This document shows, in pieces, positions 20,916-32,061 of a stretch of 64,000 bases of DNA. The notes under the pieces are model-generated. The model did not search any database. It saw only the letters and a program-made list of their open reading frames with translations, and had not been told where the DNA came from. The DNA is from Entoloma clypeatum. Lineage: Eukaryota > Basidiomycota > Agaricomycetes > Agaricales > Entolomataceae. Both the position numbers and the translations under genes were made by a program. Location: the NCBI GenBank assembly GCA_963565915.1, contig OY751490.1:4836001-4900000 (forward strand), written 5' to 3'. The first letter of the stretch is position 1. Every line of letters begins with the position of its first letter.

Positions 20916-21221
20916 AAGAAATGAACATTTACTATATAGATCTAATGATTCGTGAGACGTCACGACAAGTTCTTTCCCTTTTTTTCCCCTGTGCGATCGG
21001 ACGCTGTCATAAGCTTTTTTCAAATCAACGCCACATTAACCCGAGGTGCCTGATCACTCAGCCGTCTGGCAGCTGACTGAGGAAATAACGACAACAGTCA
21101 GCAAGACGATCTACCACCGCCGTCGACCTGGCTAATGCAAATCATATAAATTCACCGAGAATCCCCAATCGGCCATCATCATCCACAACCGACCCCCCCA
21201 TCGATAACCCAACTCGAAACC

Positions 21222-22110
21222 ATGGTCTTGAAACTCTACGGAAACAGGATTTCGCCCAACACCAACCGCATCGCATTGGTGCTGCGCGAGAAGAAGATCC
21301 CGTTCGAGTACGTCGAGGTCGATATGGCCAAAGGCGCGCACAAATCACCCGACCACCTAGCGAGAAACCCTTTCGGCCAAGTCCCCGCAATCGTGAGTCC
21401 TCGCAGATCTCTCTGACTCCGCCATCTGAAGGGAATTCCGTGCTCCAGGACGACGACGGTTTCATTCTCTACGAGAGCCGTGCTATTGCGCGGTACTTGG
21501 TTGCGAAGTACCCCAAGCAAGGCTCAAAGCTCATCCCCGTAGGCCTGAAGGAGAATGCGGTCTTTGAGCAAGCGGCATCCGTCGAAGTGGGCAGCTTCGA
21601 GCCGTTCGTCTTCCAGGCTGTGATGGAGAAAATCTTCAAGCCGTACGTCTTGGTGCATGACTTCTTCTTTTAAAAACGTAACGTTGGAATCCAGGATGTT
21701 CGGCGCACCAACAGACCAGTCTGCTTATGATGACTCCATCGCCAAGCTGACGAACACCTTGAACGTGTACGACAAGATCCTAGCCAAACAGAAGTACATC
21801 GCGGGAGATGTGAGATCATGTTCCTCTTTCCTCTAACGATTTTCGCTCATCATCACTTCCGTTCGACTTTAACTAGGAGTTCACCCTCGTCGACATCTTC
21901 CATCTCTCGTTTGGCGATTTGCTTCCGAAGGCGGGAAGTGACTTGTTGTTTGACGAGTCGAGGCCCAACGTCGCGAGGTGAGTAGCGATAATCCTGGTTC
22001 TTCAACGAGGATAATAAAGGTCTGACTTCCGTTTCAGGTGGTGGAAGGATATATCCGTCAGGGAAAATTGGATCGCGGTCAAGGATGGTGTCTTCGAAAG
22101 CAATGCTTAG
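21222..22110 (+). CDS. Glutathione S-transferase, phi-like class
   Basis: Five exons: 21222-21392, 21449-21642, 21695-21809, 21877-21977 and 22038-22110 (phases 0, 2, 0, 2), giving 217 residues, the normal length. It conjugates glutathione to electrophiles or peroxides, usually in the cytosol, and has roles in detoxification. The N-terminal thioredoxin fold (1-80) shows MVLKLYG, S11 at the expected catalytic position, NPFGQVPAI (cis-Pro motif) and DDDGFILYESRAIARYL, where E and S bind glutathione. The helical C-terminal domain ends with TLVDIFHLSF and RWWKDISVRENWIAVKDG, as in fungal phi-class (GSTF) enzymes. All introns are GT-AG and 52-67 nt. A paralogue with equal exon 1 and 2 lengths lies at 50622-57564 and a relic just upstream, so the family has duplicated locally. 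Confidence 0.9.
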
Positions 22111-22682
22111 TCCTCGTAACCTCCAAGTTTAGTTTGATAAGAATTTGGATTCAAAGTGATTTACTCAACAACACTGCAAATGCCTGGCAGATGAAGCAGA
22201 CTTATTGAGGGTTATCACCATTGCAATAACGTTAGGCAGGTCCAGAAGCAAATGTGAAGAGGCGGCGTTGAAAGCTTTTGACGGCCTTAAGTTACTGTCC
22301 TTCTATTCTATTCTGATCGTCGACGGCCTGGACCACCGATATCCACGTCACCACCCTAGCTTCCCAGCCCCACCGGCGGTATGAGGCGGCCACCATTGAG
22401 CCCTTATGACAGTCACGGGGGCGGGACGTGCGCCGGCTACAGCGGAGACTTTGAAATGCGCCAAGTAACGGGAGTCAAGAGGTTCAAGATCGTCTGGGGC
22501 GGCGGGTATGGATGGAGGCGGTGGCGTTCAGATTCCGAGACTGCGGGGAGGCTGAACAACATGGCTTCGAGTAAGGGGAAGGTATGATTGTTGACTTGTA
22601 TGTACAATGTGAACTAGCTTCTCGTTTGCTTCTCGGACCTAAAAGCTGATCATACATATGCAGAAAAATGTAAGCTAGTAAG
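22111..22682. other. Intergenic between convergent GST and NLR genes
   Basis: This holds the 3' ends of two convergent genes. No further gene was recognised; the 68-codon frame at 22381 is unsupported. Confidence 0.5.
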
Positions 22683-25600
22683 CTACGAAGGAGTATAGCA
22701 TTCGTGCCAACAGAGCCCTAATTTGCAACCTTCCAAGGACAATGTGGCAGAGGCCATCCGAGATATAATGAGGATTGTGCCCGGAAAATGTAGGACATCT
22801 CGGATGGTTGGCGGCAACCAAACAAGCCTGTCTGAACCAGACAATATCCAGCCTGTTTCGTCTATGGAATCCGAGTCGAGAGCTCCCAACTGTGGGGATA
22901 CGTCCTCTGGATTGTGGACTGCGACCACTGGGCTCGGAGAACCCAGAGGAGCTGACCGATTCCCAGTCAGAGTGGCCGCTCAGCCCCCTCAGCTGCTCAC
23001 CTGTCTTCACATCCCATACTCGCACGGATTTGTCTCTAGAACCAGAGACGATCTGCTTGCCATTAGGTGAGAATGCGACGGAGAAGACCCAGTCGGTGTG
23101 GCCATTCAGGTCCCTCAGCTCTTCACCAGTCTTCACGTCCCAGATTCGTACAAATTTGTCCCGCGAACCAGTGACGATCTGCTCGTCGTCAGGTGAAAAT
23201 GCAACGGAGGTGACCGGGTGAGTGTGGCCTTTAAGCTCCCTCAGCTGCTCACCCGTCTTCACGTCCCACACTCGCACAGATTGGTCCCACGAACCAGAGA
23301 CAATATGCTTGCCATCAGACGAGAATGCGACGGATTCGACTGAATCAGTGTGGCCATTGAGCTCCCTCAGCTGCCCACCCGTCTTTACATCCCAAACTCG
23401 CACAGATGTGTCTGCAGAACCCGAGACTATCTGCTTGCCGTCAGGCGAGAATACGACAGAGAAGACCAAGTCAGTGTGGCCGTTCAGCTCCTTCAGCTGC
23501 TCGCCCGTCTTCGCGTCCCACACCCGCACGGACTTGTCATACGAACCAGAGACAATCCGCTTGCTGTCAGGTGAGAATACGGCAGACTTCACCCAGTTGG
23601 TGTGGCCGTTCAGCTCCCTCATTTGCTCGCCCGTGTTTGCGTCCCACACTCGAACAGTGTGGTCCCATGAACCGGAGACAATCTGCTTGCAGTCAGGCGA
23701 GAATGCGACAGATGAAACTGAGTCAGTGTGGCCGTTAAGCTGCCTCAGCTGCTCACCCATCTTCGCGTCCCACAGTCGCACAGATCTGTCATACGAACCG
23801 GAGAGAATCCACTTGCTGTCAGGTGAGAATGCCACAGAATAGACCAAGTTGGTGTGGCCGTTGAGCTTCCGCAGCTGCTGGACACCGATATTTGCATCCC
23901 ACACTCGCACAGATTTGTCGTCAGAAGCAGAGACAATCTGCTTGCCGTCAGGCGAGAATGCGACGGATTTAACTGAGTCAGTGTGGCCGTTCAGCTCCTT
24001 CAGCTGCTCTCCCGCCTTCGTGTCCCACACCCGCACAGATTTGTCGGCAGAACCAGAGACGATCTGCTTGCCATCAGGCGAAAATACAACACAGAAGACC
24101 AGTTGGGTGTGGCCGTTCAGCTCCCACAGCTGCTCACCCGTTTTCGCGTCCCACACTCGCACAGATGTGTCCTCAGAAGCGGAGGCGATCTGCTTGCCAT
24201 CAGGTGAGAATGCGACAGATGCGACTGAGTTAGTGTGACTGTTAAGTTCCCTCAGCTGCTCGCCCGTGTTCGCGTCCCACACTCGTACAGCATGGTCCCA
24301 TGAACCGGAGACAATCAGCTTGCAGTCTGGTGATAATGCGACGGATTCGACTGAGTTGGTGTGGCCGTTCAGCTCCCTCAGCTGCTCACCCGTCTTCAGG
24401 TCCCACACTCGCACAGATTTGTCATAAGAACCAGAGACAATCCACTTGCCATCAGGTGAGAATACGGCAGAGTTGACTGACTTGGTGTGGCCGTTCAGCT
24501 CCCTCAGCTGCTCGCCAGTCTTCACGTCCCACACTCGCACAGATCTGTCCGCTGAACCAGATACGATCTGCTTGCCATCATGTGCGAATGCGACAGAGTA
24601 AACCCATGCTGTGTGGCCGCTCAGCTCCCTCAGCTGCTCGCCCGTGTTCGCATCCCACACTCGCACAAATTTGTCCTTAGAACCCGAGACAATCTGCTTG
24701 CCGTTTGGGGACAATGCCATGCAAGTAACCCCCACATTAGCAGTGATCGAGACCAACGGCACCGCCATGTAGCCCTTCGACAAGGAAATCTGTGGAATAT
24801 GGCCGAAGCGATGTTTCCAAGCCTTCCAGACCAGGGACTGTTGATCCCACGTAGACAATGCCGATATGTATAGATGGGGCGTTGACGTCGCCGCGGCGCT
24901 TCCTGCAAAATAAGCTGAAAAGTTCGCGGCATCCTTCACATAATCCATCAAAGCAGGACATTCAGTCCCCTTGAAACGCGTTTAACACATGCCCGCATAG
25001 AATAGAGCTTCGTTCTCACCTGGTCCAGCCAGTCACATGCTTTTTGCAGCGACGTACGACACTCTACTTTCGCCCCCATGAGATTCATGGCCTCCATCCA
25101 GAACAGTAGTCTGTGAGACATAAACTCGTTTAGACAGCAGTAGAGGTGAGCGGTATCCGTATCTGCAGGTGGGGAACTAAGTAGGTGCTGTGCCCAATGT
25201 TGTGATGCGTATCGGAGAACTGGAGTGATTTTCTCCCTAACCCGATCTTGGAGGCCTGGTACGTCCGCATCAAAGGTGTACGACGATTCGAGCTCGCACA
25301 TGTTGAAATGAAGCGAGGCCTGCATAAGTGAGAAGCACTGGCTGGCAAGGCGGGCGTGGTGAACATCTTAGTCGCAGAATACATCGATTCCAGAGGATGG
25401 AGAGCTGAAACTGGCTCGACTTTGGCTGAAGACGTAGTCCGGGAATGAAGAGTGATACCAATAGACACAATCGTCCTTGCTTGAGACAAAGAGAACGGCA
25501 TAAAGAGAGTTGACAAGTTTCTCGACCGTACCCTGATCTATGTTCGTAAGGTCTGCCAAGACGGATACAGTGACCCTGTCCTCGACGCAGAGGGTGGTAT

Positions 25601-27374
25601 GGAGTATCTGCAAGCGTGGGGTGCGGACCCTCGCATCACGAAACGCGCTGTTGAAGATCTGCTCATACAGCTCGTCTACCAACAATCGTTCGCCGCTCCC
25701 AGCAGATGATGGCCATGACTCCAGGAATTCTCTAAGCAGCTTCTTCTCCTCGGAAGCTGATAAAGAACAATGCGGAGGACAGAGGAACCTCACGGCGGTG
25801 GCGGCGTATATGAAGAGTCCACCTGACCGTTGTGAGAGGTCTGCTAGTTCCGGCGTATTCTTCAAGTTCGGGAGCTTCTCCTGGAGGTAGGTCTTGATGT
25901 CCCCTTGGACGTTCGCCGTATCGACCTCGTGGAGCCTGCAAACGGCGCCTGGAGGAAATGACTTACACAGGTCGACGATGTCAGGTTCTGGCCGGCTTGT
26001 GACGAGGAACTTGATCCCTGACAATGCACCCCGTTCCACAACGCGAAGAAGCTCCTTGAGGAATGTAGTCCCGCCGTCGCTCTCATCCAGAGCGTCGACG
26101 ACTACCACTGGCACCAGTAGACCACCTCGGTGAGCAAGCGAAGCTTGCCACGGTTTCGCCAGCAGCTCGTCAATCTGTGAGGGTAACCCTACGTCGACAA
26201 TCTCCGCGTCTCGTTCCAAGACACGTTGGAGTTCGGATGCGAAGGACCAAAACCTCGTTGCGAGGCCCCGGCACAGCGTAGTGACTAAAAGATTGGAATT
26301 CCTGCTGTCGAGCTGCCGCGAGCAGAAGAAGGAGGTGAAAGGGAGATTGTTTTTCTGCAGCATCTCGCAGATCGTGTAGGCGATGGTCGTCTTGCCCGTG
26401 CCAGCCAGTCCGGCGAGCCAGTATATGGGCGGAGCGTTGGCATCGGTCCCCTCGGCCCAATCCATGATCTGTTCGATTATGGCGACGCGGGTATCCTTCG
26501 TGCACGGACCACGGGAAACATTGTCGAGATTGACGGCGGCGTTGTATACCGCATTACGAGAGCGAGGTAGAGCCTGAAAAACGACATTCTGAGCAATCAT
26601 TGAGTATAACGTGGTCATTGCAAGTTGTCGAGAATCAGGTCGCACACCTTGAGAATTTCGTGTGTATTCTGCTCCACAGCCGAAAGCAGTTTGAGCTAGT
26701 AGTAGATTGCGTAAAAAGTATGCTTTAGATGATAGGAGCGACGTACGTTGAATACATCGAAAGCATCTTTGATGGCTCGATATGACGAAACTAGCTCTCC
26801 GGCATCGTCACTGTTCTGAGCGAGCCTAGCCAGCAATCCTCGCTGATGCATGCTTTCGACCTTCTTTAATTCATCGCCCAAGACCCTGCCGACGCCAAAA
26901 TCAACAGTTGTGGTTGCACCCGAGACACGAAGGCCTACTTTGCGAAATCTTCGATTCCTCCCTGCGTAAGCGATGCTTGATGTCTTGATAGCTTCTCAGC
27001 GAGGAAGAATGACAAGGTATTGATGGTGTTCATCAGCTTGTCCATCTCAGCATGATTCGCAGACGTTTTCTGATAGTGGATAGAAATGTGAGTGCGCATC
27101 ATAGTCGACATCGATCTGCCAACACACCTGGTACGCATCGATGCAGGCAAGCAGACCACCGACAGTTGCTTTGAGAGGGGGCAGTGGAAGGTGGGGCGGA
27201 CTTGGTGTGGATCCTATCGATGGGAGTTGCTACAGAACTTCGGGCTGAACTGTTGGATGCGGATCCGGGAACGTTCATTAGTGATGGCTGAGATGAATTC
27301 GCATCCTGTGGTATGCGCTTCAAGGGGTTGGTCGGTCGCCAATTTGCTAGTTTCTTGACTCGTTTCAAGGACAT
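22683..27374 (-). pseudogene. NACHT-WD40 (NLR-like) STAND ATPase gene with lesions
   Basis: Multi-exon gene on the minus strand. The N-terminal helical region (27374 to about 26650) has introns of about 50-60 nt. The NACHT ATPase follows in 26582-25368, with Walker A GLAGTGKTT (26383-26412) and Walker B VVVDALDES (about 26080-26108). Then a helical linker (25367-25010) and 14 WD40 repeats of about 42 residues (about 24730-22960). The C-terminal module (TGWILSGSDRLVWLPP ... WHECYTPS, 22900-22683) is usual in basidiomycete NLRs. Such proteins oligomerise on ligand sensing and act in non-self recognition or cell death. Lesions: an in-frame TAA at 25368-25370 inside a conserved stretch, a frameshift near 22930 before the C-terminal module, and an unexplained frame change near 27190. 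A 45-nt GT-AG interval spanning the TAA could be an intron, so function is not fully excluded. Confidence 0.8.
22960..24740 (-). repeat. Array of 14 near-identical 126-bp WD40 coding repeats
   Basis: Each unit encodes the pattern SVAFSPDGKQIVSGS-D-SVRVWD-KTGEQLRELNGHT. Units are so alike at DNA level that long open frames also appear on the opposite strand. Such homogenised WD repeats are known in the HNWD genes of Podospora and indicate repeat exchange together with diversification of the binding face. Confidence 0.9.
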
Positions 27375-29329
27375 GTCACTGAAAGTGCGGTCACGGCCGT
27401 GGCAGGAGAGCACTTAAGAGTCAGTGTCATCACGTGGCTGATGCGGTTCAAGAAGCTTTAAGCGCCTGCAGTCGACGACCCAATAGAATGGAATTAATAG
27501 GCCAACTGATAATATAATAGAAGGGAACTCACGTCCTGCCGCCGTCCTTTGAAGTTTGCACGTACTTTTTGAGAATTTACATGGTGCTGACAAACCTCAT
27601 TGATATGTTCGTCTCCGTCTCCCACGTCGTCCGATGTCAAAGCTTCCGATTCAGCCTCCCCGCATTAAAACCCGCCGCACCTCGTCCACCCGCCTCTCCT
27701 TCACTTCATGCCTCGGATATTGACCCCTCACTCTTTTTACCGCCTTATTTTACACAACACCTCTTTACGACTCACCCAGCATACATCGCAGAACCTTGGA
27801 TGTATGTTCCACAGCCAGGGCGAGGTCCGTTTCTCTGCCCCGATCAAACATATTTTGCCGACTGAATCTTTCGTTACAGCAAGGTACTCGCCGGCTCGGC
27901 TCGGCTGAAGTGATGGCATCCCCTTTTAACAAGTTTAAGCCGCTGAGACGATGTCCAGGCGTCGGGCGACCTCTTTGAACCCATCGAAACCTTTATGTGA
28001 TCTCTGTCGAGGTGGATGCCTCCGCTGGCGTTAACATCCGTGTTTCCACGACGACTGAAGTAGAGACAACTGGATAAGAGTAATCGTGTGTGGGGGGTTG
28101 ACAGTGGGATCACATTATTGAAGCGAACGAGGGTTTCGTATGGCCGCACGGCTCACGGTCTTGGCACCGGTAGCGGTGCTGGAGTATGGATGTCAGGACT
28201 TCTAGTGATGGTCGTTGCTGCCTGTCGCGAAATGGTTGACCCGCAAAGGCGACGCGAACCAGTTCGCATTGTTGCGACCTGCTTTCAAACCCAGTCTGTT
28301 TTAAGTGCCCGTTTCTATCTCATAATTATATTGACCCAACTTTTTCATTTTAGGAGTTTAGCTCGCCTACGACATCCATTCAGTCTCCCCGACCACAGTG
28401 GGTGAGGATTAGGATAACACGGGTAGGAGGCCCCTAGGAGGGGTCATCTGAGGCGTCCGATGTTGCGGTGGCGGGGGGTGGTCAGGTGCGAAGGCTCAAA
28501 TCAATTGGTTGAACCGCCGTAATCACTTTTGGCGTGGTCAAGAAGGGCAGCGGATGCGGAGGTCAAGTATGGTTTGTGTGGCTATATTTGTATGTGCAAG
28601 TATGTGACGACTTTTTGAACGTTGTTGAACTTCATCGATTCATCTCCGAGTCGACGACATCCCCTCGGGTCACAGCCCCGGTTTGTCCAATACCTGCCAA
28701 TTGTCAAGCACAATCAAGAAAGACCTCTTACAATCTGAACCAAAAATCATAACCTTCCTGTCAACTTCTCATCTATGCTTGTTCAACAGGACCAAAGTTT
28801 CTGTCACGCAATTGTCCGATCGTTTCGTCCACCCGCCACAGGAATTCTAGTTGAAGTTCGCTGTTTATGCTCTTTGGCACTTGAACCCCTCAAGTCTATT
28901 CAAATTTGAATACTGTCAAAGCACCAGCGTCGATGGTTCTCCGAAAAGTTCCGTGGAATGCGCCACACTGGCCGACGTTAAAAACCCCACAAACCCTTGT
29001 CGACAACTTGCAACTACCCGTCCCTCTTCCGAGTCGAACTCTCTGTCGCCTCGATAAATGTCATTCTACTACGTCATCTACTCTGTTGCGTATCCTACGC
29101 AAATCATGTCGTTCGCCCCAAGCGATACTGCCCACCGGTATGGTGCGTCCGCCTCCGTTAATGTTTTTTCTGCCTTCTCACGTTGCCATTCAACAAAAAA
29201 AAAGTCGTTGGATGGAATGAGTCCCAAGCGCGGACCAAAGAAGTGAAAACCCATCCGCCTCCTCAGAAATCTGGCTCTGACCTCCTGCACCTTGTTACAT
29301 AGTGGAAACTCGAGCCAGTTAGCCGTTAG
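27375..29329. other. 2-kb region with no confident gene
   Basis: It contains the NLR upstream region and several unsupported short frames. A frame at 27569-27865 is proline-rich but lacks an ATG start or a domain. At 29107-29143 an ATG exon ending in a GTGCGT donor may be the first exon of the beta-trefoil-like gene that follows. Confidence 0.4.
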
Positions 29330-29726
29330 AACAAGCAGCCTACCGCCGCACTCGAGCTGCCCATGGGCTTTCCGCCCAACTACCTCAGCTCCGACCGAAA
29401 AGGTCGCCTGGGTCTGTCCGCGGAGTCTACTCCATGGAACATCGTGCCAGCGGGAAAAGGGACGCAGCACTACAGGTACTGTAGACCTCACATTCAAAAC
29501 CTCCAAAAGGCTTCGACTCATTGAATGTTCCCACCGCTCGTAGAATCATTGAAGCCGATTCTGGCAACGTCCTCGTGTTGACCGGAGGATCCGATGGAAA
29601 CCCGGTGAGGTTGGGCGTAAATGACGAGACGGCCGCCAATCAGGTCTGGAAGTTTGTCCGTGAGTAGAACTTGTACATTGGCTTTCTTCGTGCTGGCTGA
29701 TACTTCTAACTCCAGAAGTTATATGA
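29330..29726 (+). CDS. Beta-trefoil (ricin-B-lectin-like) small protein, partial model
   Basis: Three joined exons are supported by splice sites and frame: 29330-29475, 29544-29659 and 29716-29726 (introns 68 and 56 nt, CAG|GTACTG and GTGAGT donors). The peptide contains a YLSSDRKGRLGLSAES-type strand, a W-N-I-V-P-A-GKG turn, then HYRIIEADSGNVLVL, GGSDGNPVRL and a closing NQVWKF. The last two are the typical strand pattern of ricin-B-like lectins and of related mushroom beta-trefoil lectins and protease inhibitors. The first lobe and start codon are not resolved (a candidate first exon is at 29107). A full domain needs about 140 residues, so this is either a gene with a missing 5' exon or a truncated one. 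Secretion is not predicted from the visible part. Confidence 0.42.
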
Positions 29727-32061
29727 TCACTAGGTGGCGTGCGTCATCACAAGGACCGCTCTAATGGTCCTTGGAATCATTGTTGATCCCTGGGGTCACC
29801 CCGTTGGATGTACTATTCGTGTTATGAATGAATTGCTTGATGCTTCTCGATGTACATGAGGATCCCGACCTGCCAAGATCCCAAGGTCTATCTCGAACAG
29901 CTGTAAGTGCGGTATGTATCTTGAATGAGATCATTATTGGCAGTTTTAGGATGGATTAAAGGAGAAGTGGTTCGGATAGTACGGGGAACCCCGAGCTGCC
30001 GTGTCGAAAGAGGGGAGACTTACCGGGGTGGTGATGTTGGCCTTGTTCCCTTCCCCTGTCTTTCGGAGTACCCGAGTCATCGAGTGTCCTCAACACAATG
30101 GTGGTGTGGGTGGGTGTGTGCATCCGACCTGGAATGACTCGGAGATGGTAGCACATAAGTATGCAAGTAGTCAATTGCAGTGGGGAGCAGGCGCATCGCC
30201 ATCAGCCTCTCACCGCGCGATGTATATGTATGACTGGTCTCAAAATGTAAAGTTCCCAGTCTGGAAACCATGGCAAGCATAACCTTCGTTGAGAAGCGTT
30301 CGGCTCCAGAGTAACTTGACAGTATCATTTTCGGCGCCCAACGGGGTTTCTCTTCAGGAAGTCAGTGGATGCACCTTGAAGCTTTAGCCATCACAATTCA
30401 CTGCCACTCTTCAACGCAGAAACAGCGACCGTGGCGCAAGCTTCAGCCATCAAGAGATGGAGGATCCCAGCGACTAGCCCGTACGTTCCGAGTCTCCATT
30501 CTGGATTCCATATCCGAGTCGTTGAGATCATGAGCACTGAGAGTGATACAGGATCTGATAAACTGAGCGGTGTGTGAGATGAGTCTTTTGAACTTATTAC
30601 CAACAAAAAAAAATTTGGTGGCTGCAGATACCAGAGGCTTGACCTCGAATCGAACGAGGCTTCCCGCTTGCTGAGATCGTCGCTCCCGGGGGGCTCGAGA
30701 CGTCACACGCAGGTTGGTTTTCCAGTGCACCATCAGCCTGTTACTCTGAAAAACTGATACGTGTTCAATGTCGCATGTCATATACCGAAGAACCATTGAT
30801 CGACCTTGAATTTGCTCGCAGAGTCATACATAGCAAGCCCCCTCACCTTCGCATTTGATCCCCCGTTCCTGCGTCAATCATCCCCGTTCTCCGCAAACAC
30901 GGTATCCACTCTTTCAAACTTCCCGACAAAAGCTTCCCATCCTCCTCCGGCGTCCCGCGTCACCACCAACAACCCCTACGCGCTTCAACTTCTCAAACCC
31001 GCCAGACGGGGCCCGGACGGCTCAGACGCCATGGTTGTAGATGATGTTGAGCTCTTCGGGATGGACGGGACGCCGCAGTGTTTTGGGACGTGCGTGGCGC
31101 TTTCGGCATCGTGGTATCGGATCGTGCCTCGTGAGGCGGTGGAGGTTCGTGATGAGGGTGAGATCGAGGGGTGCAACGGTTGGCGGGGCTCTGGGGCAGT
31201 TGGGCCGTGGATGGTAGCTGTGATATGGATTGTTAGCTTCAAGATACGATGGTCGGTCTAGGTTATACCCACAGAAATATGCTGTATGCGGCGATCTTCA
31301 TCACTTTCCAAGCTGCACACACAAGATCATCTTCTGCTTTATGCATCCGCAGGTCGCGGTCCCGTGGCCTTATGTGCGAACAAACCTGGTCGTGGTACCC
31401 CACGAACCCCACATGGTGCAGCCCCGGGACCGCTCCAAACACCTCCACGGGAACAAAGGCTCAAGCAGCGCCATCATCGTCGCGCCTCCCATGTCCTGTT
31501 GCAGTACTGTGTCGAAAGACGGGGAGAAGGCCAAGAGCGGTGAAGATGTACAGGAAATCGCCCTCGTCCGTCCCCCAGGCGAGTGCAATCACATGGAGTG
31601 CTCGCACGTAGGAGAAGAGCTCTGAGGACACGAACGCCGTGCTCGTCGGGTAGAGTGAGCTGCTTCCGGCTTGGGGGAAGGTGGAGCAATGTTACAGAGA
31701 TCTAGACCAAAGATCAGCGCAAAGGGTGGCGGCGTCAGAACCCCATTGTTCCGACGTCGAAATCTGGCAATGTCCTCACTCAGGTGAATCTTCGCTTCAT
31801 CATGCATCATGATCTGGTTCTGTCCAGGTCCATGGAACTAGATATCTACCATCCCAGACTATGTACTATAACGCGTTGCAGCTTTGTGTTCGTCTAGCTG
31901 GACCCCATTACCACCGACATTAACAGACTACATCTTTGCATGCATGCACTGGTGGGAACTTCGACGCAATTGAGCACCTTCACTGACAGATTCCGACTCA
32001 AGGCTTTCCCCACCATTTTTTTCTACGTCTTAGTCAAATACACGAGTCGTTGTAACCCATA
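29727..32061. other. 2.3-kb region with no confident gene
   Basis: Frames at 30806-31261 (+), 31230-31625 (+) and the antisense frames facing them were examined. None has a domain, and the + frame at 30806 starts with TTG. A short A-run lies at 30604-30613. Nothing further was recognised. Confidence 0.4.

Noticed and set aside
23222..24238. Long plus-strand open frames opposite the WD40 array
   Set aside because: They are mirror frames produced by the 126-bp coding repeats on the minus strand; no start codon logic or domain.
22960..24740. Regularly spaced repeats resembling a CRISPR array
   Set aside because: The units are contiguous coding WD40 repeats without unique spacers, in a eukaryote-type gene.
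30806..31625. Possible gene(s) in the 30.8-31.6 kb region
   Set aside because: Starts are not ATG, the frames conflict between strands and no family pattern is visible.
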